In this document: positions 11,853 through 19,433 of the stretch, in pieces | Layout: the number at the start of each line of letters is the position of its first letter | Numbering within the stretch: position 1 is the stretch's first letter | Origin: Pseudomonas putida S13.1.2 | GTDB lineage: Bacteria; Pseudomonadota; Gammaproteobacteria; Pseudomonadales; Pseudomonadaceae | Length of the DNA stretch: 64,000 nt | Assembly (NCBI RefSeq): GCF_000498395.2 | Contig: NZ_CP010979.1 | Coordinates: 3,224,001 to 3,288,000 of the forward strand | Direction of reading: 5' to 3' | Made by a program: the position numbers and the translations under genes | Notes under the pieces: generated by a model | Told to the model about the DNA's origin: nothing | What the model saw: only the letters and a program-made list of their open reading frames with translations | Databases searched by the model: none

Positions 11853-14045
11853 TCAACGCAATTGCAGGCGCCAGGCGCGGTGGATCCGGTTGTTACGGGC
11901 AAAGTCCGGGTCCAGCGTCTGGGCGGTGATTTCCTCCACGGCATAGCGCGCCATCAGGTGCTCGTCGAGCTGGAACTTGCGGAAGTTGTTGGAGAAGTAC
12001 AACACGCCATCCGGCGCCAGGCGAGCCATGGCCAGGTCCAGCAGCTGCACGTGGTCACGCTGCACGTCGAACACGCCTTCCATGCGCTTGGAGTTGGAGA
12101 AGGTTGGCGGGTCGATGAAGATCAGGTCGTAGCTTTCGCGGTTAGCTTCCAGCCACGCCATCACATCGCCCTGCTCCAGGCGGTTGCGCTCGGAGAAGCC
12201 ATTGAGCGCCAGGTTGCGCCGTGCCCAGTCGAGGTAGGTTTTCGACAGGTCGACACTGGTAGTGCTGCGTGCGCCGCCCTTGGCCGCATGCACCGAAGCC
12301 GTGGCGGTGTAGCAGAACAGGTTGAGGAAACGCTTGCCGGCAGCCTCGCGCTGGATGCGCATGCGCATGGGGCGGTGGTCAAGGAACAGCCCGGTGTCCA
12401 GGTAGTCGGTGAGGTTGACCAGCAGCTTGACGCCACCTTCGTTCACTTCCTGGAAGCGGCCCTCGGTGGCCTGGCGCTCGTACTGGCGGGTACCACTCTG
12501 CCGCTCGCGGCGCTTGAGCACCACGCGCTGCGGCGAAATGCCAAGTGCCTGGGGGATAGCCGCCAAGGCATCGAGCAGGCGCGACTGGGCCTTCTCCGGG
12601 TCGATCGAACGTGGCGCGGCGTACTCCTGCACATGCACCCAGTCGTGGTACAGGTCGACCGCCAGGGCGTACTCGGGCATGTCGGCATCGTACAGGCGGT
12701 AGCAGTCAACCTGCTCGCGGCGGGCCCACTTGCCCAGTTGCTTGAGGTTCTTCTGCAGGCGGTTGGCAAACATCTGCGCCCCTTCCGACAGGCGCGCCGG
12801 CTCACTGGCTACCGGCGCTTGCTCACGGATTTCGGCGTTGTCAGCCTGCGCTTCGCGGCGCTCACCCGTCACGAACTGGTCGGGCTGCACCTTGAACAGC
12901 AGCAGCTTGCACGGCAAGGCGCCGTTCCAGAACGCGTACTGCTTGTGGCTGCGAATACCCATGCGCTTGCCCAACTGCGGCGCGCCAGTGAACACCGCCG
13001 CCTCCCAGCCCATGCAGGCCTGGCGCAGGCGCTCGCCCAGGTTCTGGTAGAGGTACAACAGGCTGGCTTCGTCACCCAGGCGCTCGCCATAGGGCGGGTT
13101 GCTGATGACCAGGCCTTTCTGGTTCTGGTCCGGGCGTGGCTCGAAGGTACTGACCTCGCCCTGATAGATTTTCACCCAATCGCCCAGGCCGGCGCGCTCG
13201 ACGTTGTTGCGGCCCGGCTGGATCAGCCGCGGGTCGGCCTCATAGCCACGGATCCACAGCGGTGGCTTGGCCAGGCCGGCCTGCGCACGCGCCTGCGCCT
13301 CGTCGTGCACCTTGCGCCACAGCGCCGGCACGTGGCCGAGCCAGGCAGTGAAGCCCCAACGCTCACGCTTGAGGTTAGGCGCGATATCGGCAGCGATCAT
13401 CGCCGCTTCTACCAGGAAGGTACCCACACCGCACATCGGGTCGGCCAGTGCGCCACCTTCGGCGGCAATGCGCGGCCAGCCCGAGCGGATCAGCACTGCT
13501 GCCGCCAGGTTTTCCTTCAGCGGCGCAGCACCTTGCTGCAGGCGATAGCCGCGCTGGTGCAGGCTGTGGCCGGACAGGTCGAGGGAAAGAATGGCCTCGC
13601 CACGGTCCAGGCGCAGGTGCACACGCACGTCAGGGTCGATCTTTTCCACCGACGGGCGCAGGCCTTCGCGGTTGCGCAGCTTGTCGACGATCGCATCCTT
13701 GACCTTCAGCGCACCGAAGTGGGTGTTGTCGATGCCCGAGCCATGGCCGCTGAACTCCACCGCCAGGGTGCCGTCGGCTGCCAGGTGGTCGGCCCAGTCA
13801 ACCGCGTTGACGCCGTCGTAAAGGTCGTCGGCATTCTTCATGGTGAAGCGCTTGAGCACCAGCAGCACCCGGTTGGCCAGGCGCGACCATACGCACAGGC
13901 GGTAGGCGGTTTCCATGTCGGCAGCGCCGCGGATGGCCGAGGTGTGCTCACGCACCTCGTCAAGGCCAAGGCCCTTGGCCTCCTCGGCAAGCAGGCTTTC
14001 AAGGCCTTTAGGGCAGGTGAGGTAGAGTTCGAAACGGTCCGACAT
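11853..14045 (-). CDS. rlmL: 23S rRNA methyltransferase RlmL/RlmK bifunctional
   Basis: This 730-residue fusion makes m2G2445 (N-terminal RlmL part) and m7G2069 (C-terminal RlmK part) in 23S rRNA. The start is the ATG at 14045 (MSDRFELYLTCPKGLESLLAEE), the family's usual N-terminus; the frame is open upstream but without family sequence. A THUMP domain occupies about residues 45-155. The first methyltransferase shows DPMCGVGTFLVEA and NPPYGERLG; the second shows LNLFCYTATASVHAA and DPPTFSNSKRM. Length and layout equal other Pseudomonas RlmKL proteins. Confidence 0.95.
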   Translation of the reverse strand: MSDRFELYLTCPKGLESLLAEEAKGLGLDEVREHTSAIRGAADMETAYRLCVWSRLANRVLLVLKRFTMKNADDLYDGVNAVDWADHLAADGTLAVEFSGHGSGIDNTHFGALKVKDAIVDKLRNREGLRPSVEKIDPDVRVHLRLDRGEAILSLDLSGHSLHQRGYRLQQGAAPLKENLAAAVLIRSGWPRIAAEGGALADPMCGVGTFLVEAAMIAADIAPNLKRERWGFTAWLGHVPALWRKVHDEAQARAQAGLAKPPLWIRGYEADPRLIQPGRNNVERAGLGDWVKIYQGEVSTFEPRPDQNQKGLVISNPPYGERLGDEASLLYLYQNLGERLRQACMGWEAAVFTGAPQLGKRMGIRSHKQYAFWNGALPCKLLLFKVQPDQFVTGERREAQADNAEIREQAPVASEPARLSEGAQMFANRLQKNLKQLGKWARREQVDCYRLYDADMPEYALAVDLYHDWVHVQEYAAPRSIDPEKAQSRLLDALAAIPQALGISPQRVVLKRRERQSGTRQYERQATEGRFQEVNEGGVKLLVNLTDYLDTGLFLDHRPMRMRIQREAAGKRFLNLFCYTATASVHAAKGGARSTTSVDLSKTYLDWARRNLALNGFSERNRLEQGDVMAWLEANRESYDLIFIDPPTFSNSKRMEGVFDVQRDHVQLLDLAMARLAPDGVLYFSNNFRKFQLDEHLMARYAVEEITAQTLDPDFARNNRIHRAWRLQLR

Positions 14046-14606
14046 GAGTATTCCAGAGCCTTGGGCTATTTGACTGACGAGGCGACGCATCGCCCCGCGA
14101 AGTTTGCCCGCATGCCTTTCCAGCAGGCGTGCGGGTGGCCATTTGCGGCACATAAGCGTGCTGCGAAGGGCCGGGCCGCCTGACCGATCCGTGCTCGGCC
14201 CAGTGGCAAAGACAGCTTAGATCATCAGGCAGTACAAAAAATTCTGACGACGCCGGGGCCGGTGTGACCCTTCGTCGCATTTAAAATTATTTCTGTCACC
14301 CGCGAGCAGCGCTGGCGAAATGACGTCAATGATCAGCAAACCCTGATCATAGCGGGCCAAACCTCAAATAAGGTTAAGTCGCATTTATTTACTTATCCCC
14401 TGACCCTATGAAACGTTACGTGCTTATGACAAATCGATCATTCACACCGTGACTCGCATTCGTTAGAACTGGTCTCAGGCCGCTTCGCAACGAGGCGGCA
14501 CTTTCAGCTCGCCACGCCGGCAGCGAGCGCAAACCGGCAGAACGACTCTGCCCGGCCTCAGTGAGGCCGACGGGACATTACAGTCAACAAGTGAGGGCAA
14601 CACCCT
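14046..14606. other. 561-bp intergenic region between rlmL and rmf
   Basis: The region separates two divergent genes. It has an AT-rich patch at 14270-14410, a dyad TGATCA-N8-TGATCA at 14330-14349, a small hairpin (AACCT...AGGTT) near 14361-14376, and a GC-rich stretch nearer rmf. The rmf promoter must lie here, but I could not fix a -35/-10 pair. No ORF with convincing coding character was seen. Confidence 0.6.
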
Positions 14607-14822
14607 ATGAGAAGACTTAAGCGTGATCCGTTGGAAAGAGCATATTCACGTGGCTACCAATACGGGGTCACCGGCAAATCCCGCGAACTTTGCCCTTTCA
14701 ATCTTCCTTCTGTTCGCCAAGCCTGGATCAACGGCTGGCGCGAAGGTCGCGGTGATAACTGGGACGGAATGACTGGCACCGCTGGCATCCATAGACTCAA
14801 CGAAAATCACGCCGTTGGCTGA
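14607..14822 (+). CDS. rmf: Ribosome modulation factor
   Basis: This 71-residue protein has the clear RMF sequence: MRRLKRDPLERAYSRGYQYG at the start, then SRELCPF and ARQAWINGWREGR-like core (here VRQAWINGWREGR). RMF drives 70S ribosomes into inactive 100S dimers in stationary phase. GAGGG precedes the ATG. The long upstream region suggests complex growth-phase control. It carries its own terminator. Confidence 0.96.
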   Translation: MRRLKRDPLERAYSRGYQYGVTGKSRELCPFNLPSVRQAWINGWREGRGDNWDGMTGTAGIHRLNENHAVG

Positions 14823-14882
14823 TCGAGGACACTGAATTCGATTTACCATGCACGCCCCATCCGGGCGGCGGGCGAAGGCCCA

Positions 14883-14909
14883 GGGGCCCCTTGAAGGGGC
14901 CCTTTTTTT
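14883..14909 (+). terminator. Intrinsic terminator of rmf
   Basis: The perfect stem GGGGCCCC / GGGGCCC with loop TTGAA is followed by seven T. It lies between rmf and the convergent end of pyrD. Confidence 0.93.
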
Positions 14910-14918
14910 GCCTGCCGA

Positions 14919-15944
14919 TCAAACCCGTGGCATTGCCGCGATAGCGTCCACCGCCTCGCGAATCAGTGCCGGCCCCTTGTAAATGAAGCCCGAGTAGATC
15001 TGCACCAGGCTCGCCCCGGCGGCGATCTTCTCGGCAGCGTGACGGCCTTCGGTAATGCCACCGGCAGCAATGATTGGCAACTTGCCGCCCAGCTCGCCTG
15101 CCAGCACCTTGACGATGTGGGTGCTCTTTTCCAGCACCGGCGCGCCGGACAGGCCACCCGCCTCGCCACCGTACGGCAGCCCCTCGACACCTTCACGCCC
15201 CAGCGTGGTGTTGGTAGCGATTACCGCATCCATACCCGATTCCATCAGCGCGGCTGCCACCAGTGCGGTTTCTTCGTCGCTCATGTCCGGGGCAATCTTG
15301 ATGGCCAGCGGCACGCGCTTGCCATGGGTCGCAGCCAGCTGCTCACGGCGCACGGCCAGGGCATCGAGCAACTGCTTGAGCGAATCACCAAACTGCAGGC
15401 TGCGCAGACCCGGGGTGTTTGGCGAGCTGACGTTGACGGTGATGTAGCTGGCGGCGGTGTACACCTTGTCCAGGCAGATCAGGTAGTCATCGACGGCACG
15501 CTCGACCGGGGTGTCGAAGTTCTTGCCGATGTTGATGCCCAGCACGCCGCTGTAGCGCGAGGCTCGTACCCGGTCGAGCAGGTTATCGACACCCAGGTTG
15601 TTGAAGCCCATGCGGTTGATGATGGCCGTGGCCTCCGGTAGCCGGAACAGCCGTGGCTTGGGGTTGCCCGGCTGCGGGCGCGGGGTGACGGTGCCGATCT
15701 CGACAAAGCCGAAGCCCAGCTGGGCAAAACCGTCGATGGCCGCGCCGTTCTTGTCCAGGCCGGCAGCCAGGCCCACCGGGTTGGCGAAGTTCAAGCCCAT
15801 GACCGAAACCGGCAAGGCCGCCGGCTGCTTGCACAGCATGCCGTTGAGGCCAAGGCGGCCACCGGCACCGATCAGGTCCAGGGACAGGTCGTGGGAAGTT
15901 TCCGGAGAAAGCTTGAACAGCAGCTGGCGGGCCAGGGTATACAT
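14919..15944 (-). CDS. pyrD: Dihydroorotate dehydrogenase (quinone), class 2
   Basis: This 341-residue enzyme oxidises dihydroorotate to orotate with quinone as acceptor, on the inner face of the membrane, in pyrimidine synthesis. The start is the ATG at 15944 ([20 protein letters not shown]), the class 2 N-terminal membrane helix. FMN-site and catalytic signatures are visible: [31 protein letters not shown] with the catalytic serine, and the C-terminal [14 protein letters not shown]. The frame is open upstream but lacks homologous sequence. It diverges from nasS with 145 bp between starts. Confidence 0.95.
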   Translation of the reverse strand: MYTLARQLLFKLSPETSHDLSLDLIGAGGRLGLNGMLCKQPAALPVSVMGLNFANPVGLAAGLDKNGAAIDGFAQLGFGFVEIGTVTPRPQPGNPKPRLFRLPEATAIINRMGFNNLGVDNLLDRVRASRYSGVLGINIGKNFDTPVERAVDDYLICLDKVYTAASYITVNVSSPNTPGLRSLQFGDSLKQLLDALAVRREQLAATHGKRVPLAIKIAPDMSDEETALVAAALMESGMDAVIATNTTLGREGVEGLPYGGEAGGLSGAPVLEKSTHIVKVLAGELGGKLPIIAAGGITEGRHAAEKIAAGASLVQIYSGFIYKGPALIREAVDAIAAMPRV

Positions 15945-16089
15945 GGGCAGGCAAGGCTCGGGGTAAGTGAGGGGGCGATTATAGCCACCGTGGCGCTGGC
16001 AGGACAGCAAATCATGGGGCCACTGCAGCCCTGGCACATCGGTTGCACCGGTTTGGCTCACAGCCTAATCAGTACAGGCGAGGAACCTT

Positions 16090-17304
16090 GTGAATACTGT
16101 ACCCCGAGTAACGCCCCTGGCCTGGGTCAACGGCAGCGATGCGCCCGAGAAACACAGCCTGAACATCGGCTACATGGCCCTGACCGACTGCGCCTCGGTG
16201 GTGGTCGCGGCCACCCAGGGTTTCGCCCAGCAGCACGGCCTTACCCTCAACCTCAAGCGCCAGGGCTCCTGGGCGGGGCTGCGCGACAAGCTGGTCAGCG
16301 GCGAACTGGACGCCGCGCACTGCCTGTATGGCCTGGCCTACGCCGTGCATCTGGGCATTGGCGGCGTACCGGCCAGTGACATGGCGGTGCTCATGGGGCT
16401 GAACCAGAACGCCCAGGCCATCAACCTGTCGCCTGCCCTGCAACGCAAAGGCGTGACCAACCCTGAAGCATTGGCGCGGCTGGTGCACCAACATGGCGCG
16501 CGCCTGACCTTCGCCCAGACCTTCCCCACCGGCACTCACGCCATGTGGCTGTATTACTGGCTGGCCAGCCAGGGCATCCACCCACTGCGCGACGTCGACA
16601 GCGTGGTGGTGCCACCGGCACAAATGGCCGCACATATCCAGGCCGGGCGCATCGACGGCTTTTGCGTGGGCGAGCCCTGGGCCGCCGATGCGGTTGCCAA
16701 GGGCCAAGGCTTCACCCTTGCCACCAGCCAGTCGATCTGGCCGGACCACCCGGAAAAAGTCCTGGCCTGTGCCCGCGCCTTCGCCGAACAGTACCCCAAC
16801 AGCGCCCGCGCCCTGATCAAGGCAATCCTCGCCGCCAGCCGGTTCATCGAACAAAGCCCGGAAAACCGCCGCAGCACCGCGCAACTGCTTAGCGGCAGCG
16901 CCTATCTGGACACGCCGCTGGAGAGCATCGAGCCACGCTTGCTTGGCAACTACCAGGATGGCCTGGGCAACCACTGGCAAGACCGGCATGCCCTGCGCCT
17001 GTTCGACCACGGCCGGGCCAACCTGCCGTACCTGTCCGACGGCATGTGGTTCATGACCCAGTTCCGCCGCTGGGGCCTGCTGCGCGAAGACCCCGACTAC
17101 CTCGGCGTGGCCCGCCAGGTACAGCAGCTGGCCCTGTACAGCGAGGCAGCGCAAAGCCTTGGCGTGGCCTGCCCTTCGCTGCCGATGCGCAGCAGCCTGC
17201 TGATCGACGGTACCCGCTGGGACGGCAGCGCCCCCTACAGCTATGCCCGCAGTTTCAGCCTGCACGCACTGGGCGACCTGCCCGATGCCCGTGTCGGCGC
17301 GTGA
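16090..17304 (+). CDS. nasS: NasS nitrate/nitrite sensor (CmpA/NrtA-like binding protein)
   Basis: This 404-residue protein belongs to the NrtA/CmpA nitrate-binding family (LNIGYMALTDCASVVVAATQGF, GSWAGLRDKLVSGELDAAHC) but has no signal peptide. That points to the cytoplasmic sensor NasS, which holds NasT inactive until nitrate or nitrite binds. The start is a GTG at 16090 after AGGAA. It lies 11 nt before nasT, and the downstream nasA leader carries a NasT-type RNA target, which fits the sensor role better than a transporter role; no ABC permease or ATPase genes are near. Confidence 0.9.
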   Translation: MNTVPRVTPLAWVNGSDAPEKHSLNIGYMALTDCASVVVAATQGFAQQHGLTLNLKRQGSWAGLRDKLVSGELDAAHCLYGLAYAVHLGIGGVPASDMAVLMGLNQNAQAINLSPALQRKGVTNPEALARLVHQHGARLTFAQTFPTGTHAMWLYYWLASQGIHPLRDVDSVVVPPAQMAAHIQAGRIDGFCVGEPWAADAVAKGQGFTLATSQSIWPDHPEKVLACARAFAEQYPNSARALIKAILAASRFIEQSPENRRSTAQLLSGSAYLDTPLESIEPRLLGNYQDGLGNHWQDRHALRLFDHGRANLPYLSDGMWFMTQFRRWGLLREDPDYLGVARQVQQLALYSEAAQSLGVACPSLPMRSSLLIDGTRWDGSAPYSYARSFSLHALGDLPDARVGA

Positions 17305-17315
17305 GGGGGACCAAC

Positions 17316-17891
17316 ATGTTGCGCATCCTGCTGATCGACGACACCCAGAACAAACTCGGCCGCCTCAAGGCAGCGTTGATAGAGGCCGGCTTCGAGGTCA
17401 CCGAAGCCCCAGGCCTGACCATCGACCTGCCTGCCTGCGTCGAAACGGTGCGCCCGGATGTGGTGCTGATCGACACCGACTCACCGGACCGCGATGTGAT
17501 GGAACAGGTGGTACTGGTCAGCCGTGACCAGCCGCGCCCCATCGTGCTGTTCACTGACGAACATGACCCTGGGGTAATGCGCCAGGCGATCCAGGCGGGG
17601 GTTAGTGCCTATATTGTCGAAGGCATCCATGCCGCCCGGCTACAGCCGATTCTGGATGTGGCCATGGCCCGCTTCGAAAGTGACCAGGCACTGAAGGCGC
17701 AACTGCTGGCACGCGACCAGCAACTGGCCGAACGCAAACGCATCGAGCAGGCCAAGGGTTTGCTGATGAAGATGAAAGACTGCAACGAAGAACAGGCCTA
17801 CACCCTGATGCGCCGCCAGGCCATGAGCCGGCAGCAGAAGCTGATTCAGGTGGCAGAGCAGATCATTGCCATGCACGAAATGCTCGGCTGA
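17316..17891 (+). CDS. nasT: NasT ANTAR-domain antitermination regulator
   Basis: This 191-residue protein has an N-terminal receiver-like domain (LLIDDTQNKLGRLKAAL...VVLIDTDSP) and a C-terminal ANTAR RNA-binding domain (about 130-190: ERKRIEQAKGLLMKMKDCNEEQAYTLMRRQAM). ANTAR proteins bind RNA hairpins with a six-base loop having A at position 1 and G at position 4 and block termination. Such a hairpin occurs in the nasA leader at 18094-18113. GGGGGA precedes the ATG at 17316. NasS upstream is its partner. Confidence 0.93.
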   Translation: MLRILLIDDTQNKLGRLKAALIEAGFEVTEAPGLTIDLPACVETVRPDVVLIDTDSPDRDVMEQVVLVSRDQPRPIVLFTDEHDPGVMRQAIQAGVSAYIVEGIHAARLQPILDVAMARFESDQALKAQLLARDQQLAERKRIEQAKGLLMKMKDCNEEQAYTLMRRQAMSRQQKLIQVAEQIIAMHEMLG

Positions 17892-17921
17892 CAGACCACA
17901 CGCGCAACCTGTACTCGATCC

Positions 17922-18040
17922 CCTGTAGGAGCGGCCTTGTGTCGCGATGGGCTGCGCAGCAGCCCCAACAATCTCTGCCGCAAAGCTGAAAATCTGGGGC
18001 TGCTGCGCAGCCCATCGCGACGCAAGGCCGCTCCTACAGG
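17922..18040. repeat. REP doublet between nasT and the nasA promoter
   Basis: Inverted units of about 48 bp (CTGTAGGAGCGGCCTTGTGT... at 17922-17967 and complement at 17994-18040) flank about 26 bp. It occupies the zone 25-170 bp upstream of the predicted sigma54 box, where NtrC enhancer sites would be expected. Confidence 0.92.
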
Positions 18041-18063
18041 GGGCAGCATGGCCTTCAGAAAGT

Positions 18064-18079
18064 TGGCCCATCTCTTGCT
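18064..18079 (+). promoter_or_regulatory. Sigma54 (RpoN) -24/-12 promoter of nasA
   Basis: TGGCCCATCTCTTGCT matches the consensus TGGCACG-N4-TTGCA/T with GG at 18065-18066 and GC at 18077-18078, exactly 12 apart. It departs from the consensus only at the weakly conserved positions 5 and 7. Transcription would start near 18090, just before the hexaloop hairpin. Sigma54 control by NtrC is usual for assimilatory nitrate genes. I saw no clear NtrC site upstream, where the REP doublet lies. Confidence 0.7.
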
Positions 18080-18093
18080 CAGCAAACAGCACC

Positions 18094-18113
18094 GGTAGCC
18101 AACGGCGGTTGCC
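18094..18113 (+). promoter_or_regulatory. ANTAR (NasT) target hairpin in the nasA leader
   Basis: GGTAGCC / GGTTGCC form a 7-bp stem (two G-U pairs) around the six-base loop AACGGC, with A at loop position 1 and G at position 4, the known ANTAR recognition pattern. It lies at the predicted 5' end of the leader and 16 nt before the terminator. Only this one hairpin is in the predicted transcript; a second, typical P1 hairpin was not found. Confidence 0.65.
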
Positions 18114-18129
18114 CCACTTAAATCCCGAC

Positions 18130-18183
18130 AAAGACGTCGCTCTCCCCTCCACCTTAGTGGAGCGGGTAGCGGCGTCTTTTTCG
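18130..18183 (+). terminator. Attenuator terminator in the nasA leader
   Basis: A 9-bp outer stem (GACGTCGCT at 18133-18141 with AGCGGCGTC at 18168-18176) encloses an inner perfect 6-bp hairpin (CTCCAC / GTGGAG at 18147-18162), followed by five T. It lies 30 nt before the nasA ATG, so it would stop nasA transcription unless NasT intervenes. Confidence 0.88.
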
Positions 18184-18212
18184 TTCCGTTGCTTTGCCGA
18201 GTGAGGTGTTCG

Positions 18213-19424
18213 ATGAGTACCAGCTTCTGGAAATCCGGGCATGTGCCCACGCTGTTCGCTGCGTTCCTGTACTTCGACCTGAGCTTCATGGTCTGGTACC
18301 TGCTGGGCCCGATGGCGGTGCAGATTGCCGGTGACCTGCAACTCAGTGCACAACAACGGGGCCTGATGGTAGCCATGCCGATCCTGTCCGGGGCGATCCT
18401 GCGCTTTGCCATGGGCGTGCTGGTCGACCGCCTGTCACCCAAGACCGCAGGGCTGATCGGCCAGGTGGTGGTCGTCGTCGCGCTGGCGGCGGCCTGGCAC
18501 TTCGGCGTACACAGCTATGAACAGGTGCTGCTGCTGGGCTTGTTCCTCGGCTTTGCCGGCGCTTCGTTCGCCGTGTCGCTGCCGCTGGCGTCGCAGTGGT
18601 ACCCGCCGCAACACCAGGGCAAGGCCATGGGCATTGCTGGCGCCGGCAATTCCGGCACGGTGTTCGCCGCCCTGCTGGCCCCGGCGCTGGCCGCCGGCTT
18701 TGGCTGGAACAATGTGTTCGGCTTTGCGCTGATTCCGTTGACGCTGGCGCTGGTAGTGTTCGCCCTGTTGGCACGCAACGCCCCAGAGCGCCCCAAGCCC
18801 AAAGCAATGGCGGACTACCTCAAGGCCCTCGGCGACCGTGACAGCTGGTGGTTCATGTTCTTCTACAGCGTCACCTTCGGCGGCTTCATTGGCCTGGCCA
18901 GCGCCCTGCCTGGCTACTTCAGCGACCAATACGGCCTGAGCCCGGTCACCGCCGGCTACTACACCGCGGCCTGCGTATTCGCCGGCAGCCTGATGCGCCC
19001 CCTCGGCGGCGCCCTGGCCGACCGCTTCGGCGGCATCCGCACCCTGCTGGGCATGTACAGCGTTGCCGCCATCTGCATTGCCGCAGTCGGGTTCAACCTG
19101 CCTTCTGCGGCTGCCGCACTGGCGCTGTTCATCAGCGCCATGCTTGGCCTGGGCGCTGGCAACGGCGCGGTGTTCCAACTGGTGCCACAACGCTTTCGCC
19201 AGGAAATCGGCGTGATGACCGGGCTGATCGGCATGGCCGGCGGTATCGGCGGCTTCTTGCTGGCGGCAGGGCTTGGCACCATCAAGCAGCACACTGGCGA
19301 CTACCAGCTGGGGCTGTGGCTGTTCGCCAGCCTGGGCCTGCTTGCCTGGTTTGGCCTGCACGGCGTGAAACAGCGCTGGCGCACCACCTGGGGCTCGGCT
19401 GCAGTCACTGCAGCGCGGGTCTGA
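18213..19424 (+). CDS. nasA: Nitrate/nitrite MFS transporter
   Basis: This 403-residue major-facilitator protein is of the NarK/NasA nitrate-nitrite porter family: about 12 membrane spans, the nitrate signatures AGAGNSGTVFAAL (about 145-160) and GLGAGNGAVFQLVP (about 318-331), and arginines in spans 2 and 8. The start is the ATG at 18213 after GAGG; the upstream in-frame ATG at 18189 would add eight residues without a ribosome site. Expression is probably sigma54-driven and NasT-antiterminated. Nine nt separate it from the kinase-phosphatase gene. Confidence 0.93.
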   Translation: MSTSFWKSGHVPTLFAAFLYFDLSFMVWYLLGPMAVQIAGDLQLSAQQRGLMVAMPILSGAILRFAMGVLVDRLSPKTAGLIGQVVVVVALAAAWHFGVHSYEQVLLLGLFLGFAGASFAVSLPLASQWYPPQHQGKAMGIAGAGNSGTVFAALLAPALAAGFGWNNVFGFALIPLTLALVVFALLARNAPERPKPKAMADYLKALGDRDSWWFMFFYSVTFGGFIGLASALPGYFSDQYGLSPVTAGYYTAACVFAGSLMRPLGGALADRFGGIRTLLGMYSVAAICIAAVGFNLPSAAAALALFISAMLGLGAGNGAVFQLVPQRFRQEIGVMTGLIGMAGGIGGFLLAAGLGTIKQHTGDYQLGLWLFASLGLLAWFGLHGVKQRWRTTWGSAAVTAARV

Positions 19425-19433
19425 GGCACGCCC

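Noticed and set aside
11820..14183. Long open frame on the plus strand opposite rlmL
   Set aside because: It is the antisense shadow of a well-conserved GC-rich gene; its translation is rich in H, V, Q and A with no domain, and rlmL fully explains the region.
14330..14349. TGATCA-N8-TGATCA as a specific regulator site for rmf
   Set aside because: The six-base halves are self-complementary and common; position about 260 bp upstream gives no support for a particular regulator.
16090..17304. nasS as a periplasmic nitrate ABC-transporter binding protein
   Set aside because: No signal peptide is present and no permease or ATPase genes are near, while nasT follows at once.
18075..18091. A second (P1) ANTAR hairpin (TGCT...AGCA) upstream of the hexaloop hairpin
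   Set aside because: The loop lacks the G at position 4 and the segment overlaps the sigma54 -12 element, so it should not be in the transcript.
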